DNA from: Hyphomicrobiales bacterium | GTDB lineage: Bacteria > Pseudomonadota > Alphaproteobacteria > Rhizobiales > Rhizobiaceae | Length of the DNA: 64,000 bases | Direction of reading: 5' to 3' | Assembly: GCA_024244645.1 (NCBI GenBank) | Contig: JAAEOH010000118.1 | Coordinates: 1 to 64,000, forward strand | Shown: positions 47,194 to 56,118 of the stretch, one piece after another | Numbering within the stretch: the first letter of the stretch is position 1 | Layout: each line of letters opens with the position of its first letter | Notes under the pieces: generated by a model | What the model saw: the letters and a program-made list of their open reading frames with translations, nothing else | What the model was told of the DNA's origin: nothing | Database searches by the model: none | Translations under genes and position numbers: made by a program

Positions 47194-48236
47194 GGGACCG
47201 CAGCCTCTTCCAGCGCATGTTCGAACCGCCGAGCCTCACCGAAATGGCGCCGGCATCGCGGCTGCTTACCTATGCGATCCTTATTTTGTGGGCGATTGTG
47301 GTCCTGTTTCCGCTCTACTGGGTGTTCATCACATCGTTCAAACTACCGTTTCAGGTCAATGACGGGCCGGATTTCATTCCATTTGTCGATTATCAGCCAT
47401 CCGGTCATGCATGGCGCTACATATTCGTCGAACTCGGCAACGACACGCTGCGGCCCTATATGAACTCGGTCATCATTGCGCTGACATCGACGGTGCTTGC
47501 CGTCACCATCGGCTCGCTTGCCGCCTATGCGCTGGTGCGCATCCAGTACAATGTCAAGATCGGCACGGTTGCGGGTTTCATCGTGCTGCTCACCGCAACT
47601 GTCTTTGCAATCACGCGGTTCGGAACGCCCTGGCACATCACGGCAGTGATTGCGCTCGCTCTGTTCTTCTTTTTCGCGACATCCTTCGGGCGGCATTTCA
47701 AACGTTCGCTCGGCAACAACGATATCCTGTTCTGGATCATCTCCAACCGGATCCTGCCGCCGGTGGTGGCCGTGCTGCCCATCTATCTGATGTTCCAGCG
47801 TGTCGGCCTGCTCGACACACATGTCGCCATGATCGCCACCTATATGGCGGTCAACCTGCCCATCGTCGTGTGGCTGATGCGCGATTTTTTCGCCGGTATT
47901 CCGATCGATCTCGAAGAAAGCGCCGAAATCGACGGCGCCTCGCGCATCCGCATCTTTGCCACCATCGTGCTGCCGCTCGCCCGCCCCGGCCTTGCCGCAA
48001 CTTTCCTTCTGGTGCTGATTCTTGCCTGGAACGAATATCTGCTGGCGCTGTTCATCTCGACGGCGGATGCGCAGACAATGCCGTTGCTGGTCGCGGCGCA
48101 GAACGCCACGCGCGGACCGCAGTGGTGGTACATGTCCGTCCTCATCGTCATCATGATCGCGCCGATCATCCTGATGACCATCCTGTTGCAAAAACACATC
48201 GCCCGCGGCCTCATGGTCGGCGCGGTCAAAGGGTAG
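47190..48236 (+). CDS. Sugar ABC transporter permease (MalG type)
   Basis: A 348-residue inner-membrane permease, partner of the preceding gene. The EAA loop ESAEIDGASRIRIFATIVLPLARPG lies near residue 255. There are about six hydrophobic segments, and the N-terminus has the MalG-like LLTYAILILWAIVVLFPLYWVFITSFK. The tracked ORF starts 88 residues earlier inside the other permease, but ATG 47190 overlaps the upstream stop and gives the normal N-terminus. It is followed directly by the ATPase gene (6 bases). Confidence 0.93.
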   Translation: MRDRSLFQRMFEPPSLTEMAPASRLLTYAILILWAIVVLFPLYWVFITSFKLPFQVNDGPDFIPFVDYQPSGHAWRYIFVELGNDTLRPYMNSVIIALTSTVLAVTIGSLAAYALVRIQYNVKIGTVAGFIVLLTATVFAITRFGTPWHITAVIALALFFFFATSFGRHFKRSLGNNDILFWIISNRILPPVVAVLPIYLMFQRVGLLDTHVAMIATYMAVNLPIVVWLMRDFFAGIPIDLEESAEIDGASRIRIFATIVLPLARPGLAATFLLVLILAWNEYLLALFISTADAQTMPLLVAAQNATRGPQWWYMSVLIVIMIAPIILMTILLQKHIARGLMVGAVKG

Positions 48237-48242
48237 GCCGTC

Positions 48243-49295
48243 ATGCGCGTACAACTGAAAGATATCCGCAAATCCTACGGCTCGCTCGAGGTGGTCAAGG
48301 GTCTCAATCTCGACATCGCCGAAGGCGAGTTCCTGGTACTGCTGGGCGAATCGGGCTGCGGTAAATCGACGGCACTGCGGATGATTGCGGGACTGGAGAC
48401 AATCACGCAGGGATCATTGATGATCGGCGACCGGGACGTGACCGAAGTGCTACCAAAATACCGCAATGTGGCGATGGTGTTCCAGTCCTACGCGCTGTAC
48501 CCGCACATGACGGTGGCCGAGAACATCGGCTATCCACTGAAGTTGCAGAAAAAGCCAAAGGACGAGTTGAAAAAAGCGGTTTTGGCCGCGGCCGCAAAAG
48601 TGCACCTTGAGGACTATCTGGAGCGCATGCCGCGGCAACTCTCCGGCGGTCAGCGCCAGCGCGTGGCGCTCGCGCGCGCCATGGTGCGCACGCCATCGGT
48701 GTTCCTGATGGATGAGCCGCTTTCCAATCTCGATGCAAAACTGCGTGGTGTCATGCGCGCGGAACTCAAGCGCCTGCAAGCCGAACTCGGCGTCACCACC
48801 GTCTATGTGACACATGACCAGATCGAGGCGATGACCCTTGCCCACCGGGTAGCGGTGATGGATGCCGGGGTCCTGCAGCAGGTGGCTCCGCCGAAGGAAA
48901 TATACGACAATCCGGCGACCCGGTTCGTCGCCCGGTTCATCGGCTCGCCGGCAATGAACATCGTGACCGGCAGCGTTGCGGACGGCACGGTGGCGGTCCG
49001 GGACGGCTCAGTTCCGCTCGAGCGCTTTGCTCCGCGAGAGCGGGTGTCGTTCGGTTTCAGGCCCGAAGACTGCAATCTTGTGGCGCCGGAGGACGGAATG
49101 TTGAAGGCGCGGATATTTTCAACCGAAATGACCGGCAATGAAACCATTGTTACCTGCGCGATCGGTGAAGATCATGTGGTTGTGCGCATGGATAAGGATT
49201 TCGACATGGAGGCGGACGAATTGGTCGGCATCGATGTGAACCCGGAAAAAGCGCGGTTGTTCGATTATGACAGCGGTGAAAGGGTGCACGCATGA
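48243..49295 (+). CDS. Sugar ABC transporter ATP-binding protein (MalK/UgpC type)
   Basis: A 350-residue ATPase that drives the two permeases from the cytoplasm. Walker A GESGCGKST (about 37-45), signature LSGGQRQRVALARA (about 133), Walker B VFLMDEPLSNLD and the H-loop YVTHDQIEAM are all present. The C-terminal TOBE domain reads VSFGFRPEDCNLV and so on. MalK-like proteins of CUT1 type serve oligosaccharide and polyol uptake. Its stop overlaps the start of the aldo/keto reductase, so the operon continues. Confidence 0.96.
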   Translation: MRVQLKDIRKSYGSLEVVKGLNLDIAEGEFLVLLGESGCGKSTALRMIAGLETITQGSLMIGDRDVTEVLPKYRNVAMVFQSYALYPHMTVAENIGYPLKLQKKPKDELKKAVLAAAAKVHLEDYLERMPRQLSGGQRQRVALARAMVRTPSVFLMDEPLSNLDAKLRGVMRAELKRLQAELGVTTVYVTHDQIEAMTLAHRVAVMDAGVLQQVAPPKEIYDNPATRFVARFIGSPAMNIVTGSVADGTVAVRDGSVPLERFAPRERVSFGFRPEDCNLVAPEDGMLKARIFSTEMTGNETIVTCAIGEDHVVVRMDKDFDMEADELVGIDVNPEKARLFDYDSGERVHA

Positions 49296-50332
49296 AAGCT
49301 TCAGACACCATCCTCCTGAACAACCGCACCAAGCACCCCGTCGTACTGACCCGAATGGGTTTTGGCGGCGCGCCGCTCGGCAACCTCTACCGCAAGGTCG
49401 AAGAAACCGATGCGCAGGCCGCGCTTCAGGCCGCCTATGATTGCGGCATCCGCTACTTCGACACCGCACCGCAATACGGGCTAGGCCTGTCCGAGATGCG
49501 CTTCGGTGAAGCGATCAAACGGTTCGGACGCGACAATATTCAGCTTTCGACGAAAATCGGACGTCTGCTGGTCGACTGCGCGCCGGATGAAGTGACACCC
49601 GAAGCCTTTGTCGACGTGCCGCAAAAACGCATCGTCTTCGATTATACCTATGACGGCGTCATGCGCAGTTACGAGGCAAGCCGCGAACGCATCGGCGTTG
49701 CCAATGCCGATATTCTGCTCATTCACGATGTCGATGTGTTTTCGCAGGGCTCGCAGGAGGCCAGCGACGCCAAGGTGCGGGAGCTCTTCGACGGCGGCGG
49801 TTACCGGGCACTGTCGGAACTGCGCGATGCCGGTGAAATCGTGGCAATCGGAGCCGGCGTCAATGAGTGGCAGGTCTGCGAAAGGCTGCTGGGGCTTGCC
49901 GATTTCGATGGTTTTTTACTGGCGGGCCGCTATACGCTGCTTGAACAGGAGGCGCTCGACAGCTTCCTGCCTTTGTGCGTCGAACGGGATGTCGGGATCA
50001 TTTTGGGCGGACCGTATAATTCCGGCATTCTTGCCACCGGGGCCGTGCCGGGCGCGAAGTACAATTATGCCGACGCACCCGCGCCGATTATGGAGCGGGT
50101 TCGCAAAATCGAGGCCGTATGCACCGCGTACGATACCCGCCTGATCGCTGTTGCATTGCAGTTCGTGCTGGGTCATCCAGCCGTCAAAACGGTCATTCCG
50201 GGTGCGGTTTCAGCCGCCGAGGTCGAAGCGAATGTGGCGTTGCTACAGACATCAATTCCCGGCACAGTATGGTCCGATATGCGATCCGAAGGATTGATCC
50301 GCCCGGATGCGCCATTGCCGGAGGAAAACTGA
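49292..50332 (+). CDS. Aldo/keto reductase (L-fucose/aldose 1-dehydrogenase-like)
   Basis: A 346-residue AKR. Catalytic Asp/Tyr are in YFDTAPQYG (about 52), the Lys in STKIG (about 88), and a His in ILLIHDVDVF (about 145). The substrate group resembling L-fucose or D-threo-aldose 1-dehydrogenase (GFGGAPLGNLYR start) suggests oxidation of a sugar at C1 with NAD(P)+ to the lactone. It overlaps the ATPase stop by four bases and the mutarotase start by one, so it is cotranscribed. The exact substrate is inferred. Confidence 0.82.
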   Translation: MKASDTILLNNRTKHPVVLTRMGFGGAPLGNLYRKVEETDAQAALQAAYDCGIRYFDTAPQYGLGLSEMRFGEAIKRFGRDNIQLSTKIGRLLVDCAPDEVTPEAFVDVPQKRIVFDYTYDGVMRSYEASRERIGVANADILLIHDVDVFSQGSQEASDAKVRELFDGGGYRALSELRDAGEIVAIGAGVNEWQVCERLLGLADFDGFLLAGRYTLLEQEALDSFLPLCVERDVGIILGGPYNSGILATGAVPGAKYNYADAPAPIMERVRKIEAVCTAYDTRLIAVALQFVLGHPAVKTVIPGAVSAAEVEANVALLQTSIPGTVWSDMRSEGLIRPDAPLPEEN

Positions 50333-50763
50333 TGCTGCGTGGCCTGAACCCGATCCTTTCGCCCGATCTGCTCTACATTTTGCGGGCGATGGGACATGGC
50401 GACGAGATCGTCATCGCCGATGCCAATTTTCCCGCGGAAAGCACGGGCAAACAAGCCGTCCGCCTCGACGGGCTGAGTGCCACCGATGTTGTGCAGGCGG
50501 TTCTCAGTGTCATGCCGCTCGACAGTTTTGTCGATGACCCGGCGACGACCATGCAGGTCGTGGACAATCCCGATACCACGCCTCCAGTTGTTGAAGAATT
50601 TCAAAAGATCATTGAAACAACTGCGGACAATCCGGTCCGTATCGCCACAATCGAACGCTTCACATTTTATGACCGCGCGAAGGTCGCTTTTGCCATCGTG
50701 CAGACCGGTGAACGACGGCTCTACGGCAATATCATTTTAAAAAAGGGCGTGATTTCTCCATGA
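50332..50763 (+). CDS. FucU/RbsD-family sugar mutarotase
   Basis: A 143-residue protein starting MLRGLNPILSPDLLYILRAMGHGDEIVIADANFP, with the catalytic His in MGHGDE. Family members interconvert anomers of L-fucose (FucU) or ribose (RbsD). The ORF track begins far upstream in the AKR gene, but ATG 50332 overlaps the AKR stop (TGATG) and follows GAGGAAA. Together with the AKR and lactonase genes it favours L-fucose as the pathway sugar. It overlaps the lactonase start by four bases. Confidence 0.9.
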   Translation: MLRGLNPILSPDLLYILRAMGHGDEIVIADANFPAESTGKQAVRLDGLSATDVVQAVLSVMPLDSFVDDPATTMQVVDNPDTTPPVVEEFQKIIETTADNPVRIATIERFTFYDRAKVAFAIVQTGERRLYGNIILKKGVISP

Positions 50764-51593
50764 CGCGCATCGATGCACACCAGCATTTCTGGCAACTTGC
50801 GCGCGGCGACTATGGCTGGCTGACGCCGGATCTGAAAACCATCTACCGGGATTTCCTGCCCTCCGACATCGTTCCCCTGCTCGGGCAAAGCGGTATTGAT
50901 GCCACTGTTGTTGTGCAGGCGGCGCCGACCGTTGCTGAAACGGAGTTCCTGCTTTCGCTTGCCGCCGAAGCCGATTTCATCCTCGGCGTTGTCGGCTGGG
51001 TGGATTTCGAAGCGCCGAATGCAGCGCAACAGATCGCCGCCCTTTCCGCGGACCCCGCACTGGTTGGCCTGCGCCCGATGATCCAGGATATTGCCGACGG
51101 CAACTGGATGCTGGGTGATGCCCTTATACCGGCATTCGATGCGCTGATCGCCGCCGATCTGACATTTGACGCGTTGGTCAAACCCTGGCACCTGAAAAAT
51201 CTCCGCCAGCTTCTTGCCCGTCACAGCAATATGCGTGTGGTGATCGACCATGGCGCAAAACCTCAGATGCGCGACGGTCCTTTGGATGAATGGGCCAAAG
51301 ACATGTCCGCCCTGGCACGCGATACATCGGCTTTCTGCAAATTGTCGGGTCTAGTGACCGAAGCCGGTGCGGACTGGACTGCCGACGAGCTGCGCCCCGT
51401 CGTCGAGCATCTTTTGAGTGCCTTCGGCCCGGATCGCCTGATCTGGGGCAGCGACTGGCCGGTCTGCACGCTGGCGGCAAGCTATGGAGAGTGGATCGAG
51501 GCAACCGACGCGCTGCTTGCCGGAGTTTCTCCAGCCGAGCGCGACGCCATTCTCGGCGGCAATGCGATCAAAGCCTACGGCCTGGCCGGCTAA
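50760..51593 (+). CDS. Amidohydrolase-2 family lactonase (L-fuconolactonase-like)
   Basis: A 277-residue TIM-barrel amidohydrolase_2. Metal-binding DAHQHFW starts the protein (residues 5-11), and RVVIDHGAKPQ and LIWGSDWPVCTLAASYGEW form later active-site strands. Enzymes of this type hydrolyse L-fuconolactone, galactonolactone or other sugar lactones. It would take the AKR product to the aldonate, which the UxaA-family enzyme could then dehydrate. The stop converges on the next gene with four bases of overlap. Confidence 0.85.
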   Translation: MTRIDAHQHFWQLARGDYGWLTPDLKTIYRDFLPSDIVPLLGQSGIDATVVVQAAPTVAETEFLLSLAAEADFILGVVGWVDFEAPNAAQQIAALSADPALVGLRPMIQDIADGNWMLGDALIPAFDALIAADLTFDALVKPWHLKNLRQLLARHSNMRVVIDHGAKPQMRDGPLDEWAKDMSALARDTSAFCKLSGLVTEAGADWTADELRPVVEHLLSAFGPDRLIWGSDWPVCTLAASYGEWIEATDALLAGVSPAERDAILGGNAIKAYGLAG

Positions 51594-52816
51594 AGCCTGG
51601 ACCGCACGATCCGGCCACCCTTCATCACCAGCGCAACGGTTTCGCTTGAATTGACAAACAGCGACAGGTCCTGCAGCGGATCACCATCGACCACGATCAT
51701 ATCGGCGTGGGCGCCCGGAGCGACAACCCCAAGTTCACCCTTCGCCTGAACGATCTCGGCATTGATGGATGTTGCCGACCGCAGAACGTCGGCGGCCGGT
51801 TGAACCCGCCCGCGCAGCATCAGCTCGCGTCCTTGAGTCTGAACGAATTGCTGCCCGTGCAGGTCGCATCCAAGTCCCAGTTTTACACCCGCCGCCGCGC
51901 AGGCCTCGATGGCCTCCAGGGACCGCCTGTTGACCTCACGGACCTTTTCGGCCGCCGATGCCGGCAGCCCGAGATCCTCAGCATGTTCGGCAATCAGTTC
52001 GCCGGCGGACAGTGTCGGGACGACAAAAGCGCCTTTTTGCGCAATCAACCCGGCGGTCTCGGCCCCGATCAGGCTGCCATGTTCCAGCGTGCGCACACCG
52101 AGGCCGATGCACCTGCGTGCCGCGTCGTCGGTGTGGCAATGGGCCATGACATAAGATTTGCGGCGCGCAGCCTCTTTAACCGCGACGAGGATTTCCTCAT
52201 CGGAAAAATGCGGCATATCAAGCGGTGCGAGATCGGTGGATACGCCGCCCGACACAAATATCTTTATATGAGTCGCGCCCTTGCGAAATTCCTCGCGCGC
52301 AGCCTTGCGCACCTCGTCAGGTCCGTCGACCGCCTGGGTGACAATGCCCGAATAAGCGCAGCCGCAGGGCTCAACATAGTTGCGCCGGCGCATGTCGCCA
52401 TGGCCGCCGGTTTGGGTAAGCGCCCGACCCGGATAGTAAAAGCGCGGCCCGTCGATCAGGCCTTCATCGATGGCCATTTTGAGGCCGAGATCACCGCCGC
52501 CGGCGTCGCGAAGGGTCGTATAGCCGCGATCAAGCGCGCCGGACAAAAGCTGCGCCGCATGGGCGCCCAGAAGCGCCGCCGGCATCCTGTCCGTGCCATA
52601 AAAATCATAGCTAGGCGTGTTGGCATGGTAGTGCGCGTCTATCAGCCCGGGCATGAGAAAGCGGCGGTCGACATCGATCCTTGCGGCATCCGGGAAGCTG
52701 ATATCCTCGCCAATCTCGCGGATAAACCCATCCACCACCAGAACATCGGTGGCCTCGATGATATCGTCGGATACCCCGTCGAACAGTTTGGCATTGGCAA
52801 GTATCGTCGCCGTCAT
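51590..52816 (-). CDS. Metal-dependent amidohydrolase (imidazolonepropionase-like)
   Basis: A 408-residue amidohydrolase_1 fold protein. The N-terminal composite strand has ILANAKLFDGVSDDIIEATDVLVVDG. Metal-binding FLMPGLIDAHYHAN (about 57-70) is clear, with later KIFVSGGVSTD, VMAHCHTDDAARRC, LEHGSLI and the C-terminal APGAHADMIVVDGDPLQDLSLF. The substrate is unknown; related proteins act on Xaa-Arg dipeptides or organophosphate-like amides. ATG 52816 has GGAGG nine bases upstream. No lineage link to the fucose-type genes is evident. Confidence 0.88.
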   Translation of the reverse strand: MTATILANAKLFDGVSDDIIEATDVLVVDGFIREIGEDISFPDAARIDVDRRFLMPGLIDAHYHANTPSYDFYGTDRMPAALLGAHAAQLLSGALDRGYTTLRDAGGGDLGLKMAIDEGLIDGPRFYYPGRALTQTGGHGDMRRRNYVEPCGCAYSGIVTQAVDGPDEVRKAAREEFRKGATHIKIFVSGGVSTDLAPLDMPHFSDEEILVAVKEAARRKSYVMAHCHTDDAARRCIGLGVRTLEHGSLIGAETAGLIAQKGAFVVPTLSAGELIAEHAEDLGLPASAAEKVREVNRRSLEAIEACAAAGVKLGLGCDLHGQQFVQTQGRELMLRGRVQPAADVLRSATSINAEIVQAKGELGVVAPGAHADMIVVDGDPLQDLSLFVNSSETVALVMKGGRIVRSRL

Positions 52817-52927
52817 GGGTGGTCCTCCAGCGGTCAATGACCACGCCATTGTAAACATCACCAGGCCGTTCTCAACGCACCGGAATTGTCTGGAGGTGGC
52901 GCTCGGCAAAACGACGCCGACATCAAC

Positions 52928-53992
52928 TCATGTCGGCTCGTGCGCCTGGGCCGTTTTTTTGGTGGAAAGGACCCGGCTTGCCGGCCGTTCGAAAGTAAAA
53001 TGAACGACAACCGAAGCGACAATCAAAATAACCGTCATCGCCAGATAGCCGATTTCCCAGGGGATCTGAATGTCCCACTGCGACATCGCCGGCGACAGCA
53101 CCTTCAAAAAGCCCATAATGACAAAGAGGTGCAGGATATAGAGCGCATAGGAACTGTCTCCGAGAACCCGGAGCGGTTCGCTGCGAAAGTGCAGGATCTG
53201 CAGCGAAGACAGAAGCAGTAATGCGGCAGGAGCGCCCCAAAAGAGTGCGCGCATATCGCCTGGATCGAACGCATGGAAGACGATCATCGCCGCCACAATG
53301 CAGGCGAACGCTGACTGGTAATGCCAATCCGGCAGACGCGCCGCTTGCGATCGCCGGAAATGAAAAACGCCGATGCCGAATGCGAATTCGAGCACGATCG
53401 GATCGAGATAGAACTGCAGATAGCGGTTGGCGGGATCGAACAGCAATCCGAGCGCAACGAGCACAACAAGTGCGATCGACAGCTTCATCAGGGAACGGTC
53501 GGCAAACTGCCCGGCAAACAGGGCCACGAGAAGGTAGAAATACATCTCGTAGTTCAACGTCCAGCCCACCAGCAAGACCGGCACGCTGGTATCCGGGTTG
53601 ATCCCGTAGGGGACAAACAGCAATGAGTGGACCAGTTGCAGGAAATCGGCGCGGGTGGATCCAAGCAGCGACGGTGTCACGAGGGCAATGGCGAACACCA
53701 GCAGGGTTGCTGTCCAATACAGAGGCACGATGCGAATGATCCGCCGAAAAAGAAAATCCCGGCTGGTGACTGGCCTCTCCCAGACGATCTTCGCCATGAT
53801 GAAGCCGCTGATCACGAAAAACAGGTCGACCCCGCCGGCGCCAATCTCGATCACCCGGACGCCGCTGGCGCCGTCGAGCGACTTTTGCGTCGCGGCGATG
53901 TGGTAATAAAACACCGCCAGCGCCGCAAAAGCGCGCAGATACTGCACCTGATAGAGGGTTGCTTTGATCACTTTCGGCCAACCAATCACCAC
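52928..53992 (-). CDS. Acyltransferase-3 family membrane protein
   Basis: A 354-residue inner-membrane protein with about ten hydrophobic segments. Typical family elements are the N-terminal LYQVQYLRAFAALAVFYYHI (about 12-30) with catalytic-type His31, GGVDLFFVISGFIMAKI and FLFRRIIRIVPLYW. These proteins O-acylate surface sugars, for example exopolysaccharide, LPS or Nod-factor moieties. It is the nearest candidate for modifying the polysaccharide 13 kb away, though not in that operon. ATG 53992 is assumed. Confidence 0.9.
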   Translation of the reverse strand: MVIGWPKVIKATLYQVQYLRAFAALAVFYYHIAATQKSLDGASGVRVIEIGAGGVDLFFVISGFIMAKIVWERPVTSRDFLFRRIIRIVPLYWTATLLVFAIALVTPSLLGSTRADFLQLVHSLLFVPYGINPDTSVPVLLVGWTLNYEMYFYLLVALFAGQFADRSLMKLSIALVVLVALGLLFDPANRYLQFYLDPIVLEFAFGIGVFHFRRSQAARLPDWHYQSAFACIVAAMIVFHAFDPGDMRALFWGAPAALLLLSSLQILHFRSEPLRVLGDSSYALYILHLFVIMGFLKVLSPAMSQWDIQIPWEIGYLAMTVILIVASVVVHFTFERPASRVLSTKKTAQAHEPT

Positions 53993-54165
53993 GCCGGGCG
54001 CACCAGCAAATCATGCGCTCCGCAACAAGCCACGGCATTTTGCATCCAACGGATGAAGGAAGTGTTAGAGCGATTGGCAAACCGGCAGGGTTAACGATCC
54101 GTTACCGGCAGAGCGAATGCCGGCGCTGCTGCACAGGGCGCGGCAATGTGCTAGAAACATGCGCG

Positions 54166-55004
54166 ATGACAAACGGCTCTACACGATCGTCCGGTTCGGG
54201 CCGGCCATCGATCATTCCCATCCTGTCGGTCAATTTTGTCGGCACGCTCGGTTTTTCCATTGTTGTTCCGTTCATGGTGTTTCTGGTCGCCGATTGGGGC
54301 GGCAACGCCATAATCTATGGCGCTCTTGCCTCGACCTATTCGGCTTTCCAGCTGCTCGGCGCTCCTATCCTCGGCAAATGGTCGGACAGCATCGGCCGCC
54401 GCAAGGTTCTGCTTTTGAGTCAGCTGGGTACAATGGTGTCCTGGGTCATCTTCCTGGCGGCGTTCCTATTGCCGGTCATGGCGGCACTGGTAATTTCCAT
54501 CATTGCCAGCTTTCTGATCCTGTTCGGGCTGCCCGGGAGCAGACAGCATATCCTCAATGCCAAACCCGGTTTACCAAACGCCTGCAAGGTCTTCGGCCAG
54601 GAGACCAAGGAGGGCTACCGCCTGGAGGGTTGCGACGAGACCAGTTATGCGCAAATCATCCGGCTGCCGCAGATGCCGGCGCTGCTTTCCGTCAATTTCC
54701 TGGTGATGCTGGGCTTCAGCTTTTTCTACATCGCCTTTCCAACCCACGCGGCACTCGGCCTCGACTGGACCGTCACTGACACGGGCGTGTTTTTCGCATG
54801 GTGATCGTCCAGGGGCCGTTGCTGGCGCGGCTGGCGAAAACAGCATCCGAGAAAATGCTGGTCACAGGCGGAGGCCTGATCCTGGCCCCGGGTTTCGTTC
54901 TACTCGTTTGGGATCAACTGACGCTTATATATCCGGGCGCCATTTTGATCGCACTCGGCAACGGCCTGATGTGGCCGACCGGTATTGTCAGACGTCTGCT
55001 CTGA
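54166..55004 (+). pseudogene. Decayed MFS transporter
   Basis: Reading frame 1 gives MTNGSTRSSGSGRPSIIPILSVNFVGTLGFSIVVPFMVFLVADWGG and the MFS motif A-like GKWSDSIGRRKVLLLSQLG, typical of TetA-like/MFS drug transporters. After about residue 126 the sequence becomes unlike a transporter (SRQHILNAKPGLPNACKVFGQ) and several transmembrane segments are missing. Frame 1 stops at 54802-54804. A second frame from 54798 reads LLARLAKTASEKMLVTGGGLILAPGFVLLVWDQLTLIYPGAILIALGNGLMWPTG, the continuing helices, to 55004. So there is an internal deletion and a frameshift. Confidence 0.8.
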
Positions 55005-55180
55005 GCCCATTTCTACCAAATTGAGGATGTCGCTGCTTGAACAGAGTGACAGACGCGCGAAGGGCGTTCATGACCCGAAGGAGAAGTTCGGCCTCCACTG
55101 TAGCCGGCCCCGCCGCTCCATCTTGGGGGCAGCGGTTGTCGTTCTCAAGATAGCTTCCTCTGACAGCCCTCCTTGATATC

Positions 55181-55208
55181 TAGTTAGTTAGTGACTATTA
55201 ACTAACTA
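55181..55208. promoter_or_regulatory. Dyad TAGTTAGTTA-N8-TAACTAACTA, likely TetR operator
   Basis: Perfect 10-bp inverted repeat with an 8-base spacer, 22 bases upstream of the first gene of a three-gene operon that ends with a TetR regulator. Its size and position fit a TetR-dimer operator. Also known TetR operators of this form contain TTAGTTAG. Confidence 0.65.
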
Positions 55209-55229
55209 TTATCTTCAAGGAGAATGTGA

Positions 55230-55703
55230 ATGAACAAACTGTGTTGGGGAATTTCCGGCCTAATGGCCCTCGTACTTTTAGTTGTGGTCTATGTGTTTGT
55301 AATCCAGGGCAGGTTTGCGGAGACCGACGACGGTCGAACAGTAATTCAACTGTCCTCCAGCGAGCGGGACTTCGTGCTTGCGGAAATGCGTGGCTTTCTT
55401 GAAAGCGTGGAGACCATAACGCTCGGTCTCAAAACACAAGATATGAAATCAATAGCGGCTAGTGCCCAGAAGATGGGAATGGCAAACGCTGCATCCACAC
55501 CCGTCGCACTGATGGCCAAATTGCCGGCCGATTTCAGGGCATTGGGAATGGCCACGCACGAAGCCTTCGATGCACTCGCCGTTGAGGCTCAAGACATGGG
55601 CGATGCACAAGTGATCCTCGGGGAACTGGCCGACCTCTTGGGCAATTGCACCAGCTGCCACGCCGGATATCGATTTGATGTCGCCACAGCAGGGGTAAAA
55701 TAA
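55230..55703 (+). CDS. Membrane-anchored cytochrome c'-like protein
   Basis: A 157-residue protein with one N-terminal membrane segment (about 5-26). A helical domain ends in the heme-binding CTSCH (about 140-144), with His as ligand. A C-terminal CxxCH in a four-helix bundle is the hallmark of cytochrome c', which binds NO or handles electrons in the periplasm. The protein is anchored instead of fully soluble, and its role is not established. ATG 55230 has AAGGAG nine bases before it. It is the first gene of the operon with a small membrane protein and TetR. Confidence 0.8.
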   Translation: MNKLCWGISGLMALVLLVVVYVFVIQGRFAETDDGRTVIQLSSSERDFVLAEMRGFLESVETITLGLKTQDMKSIAASAQKMGMANAASTPVALMAKLPADFRALGMATHEAFDALAVEAQDMGDAQVILGELADLLGNCTSCHAGYRFDVATAGVK

Positions 55704-55704
55704 C

Positions 55705-56118
55705 GTGACTACGAAAAGACACCATCGCAGACCGGCCGTAACCACTATCGCCGCGGTGATCGCCATACTATTCGGGTTGCTCACCATCACCTCGGGAGGG
55801 GTGGTGATTTTTGGTGATCCGGCCGTCCGCTCAGCTGCAGGTGATGTTGTTTTATTTGTCCTGTGGTTCAACTTTCTGGCCGGGTTTGCCTATGTAATAG
55901 CCGGGCTCGGCCTGTTCCTGAGACGTGAATGGGCTGCACCTCTGGCGCTACTCATTGCCACGGCGAATGTTGTGGCTTTTGCAGCCCTCGGGGCACACAT
56001 CGCAATGGGCGGCGCGTATGAAATTCAGACCATCGCGGCGATGGCCCTGAGAACTGGCGTTTGGATTGCCATCGCGTTCATCAGCGGAGCCGCAATGAAA
56101 CGTGCGGCGGTCAGCTGA
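55705..56118 (+). CDS. Small four-TM membrane protein
   Basis: A 137-residue hydrophobic protein with four predicted membrane segments (about 12-32, 48-68, 75-95 and 108-130). No family is recognised. The start is GTG 55705, one base after the cytochrome stop, and the stop overlaps the TetR ATG (ATGA-type junction). Tight spacing implies cotranscription and a shared job with the cytochrome. Confidence 0.75.
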   Translation: MTTKRHHRRPAVTTIAAVIAILFGLLTITSGGVVIFGDPAVRSAAGDVVLFVLWFNFLAGFAYVIAGLGLFLRREWAAPLALLIATANVVAFAALGAHIAMGGAYEIQTIAAMALRTGVWIAIAFISGAAMKRAAVS

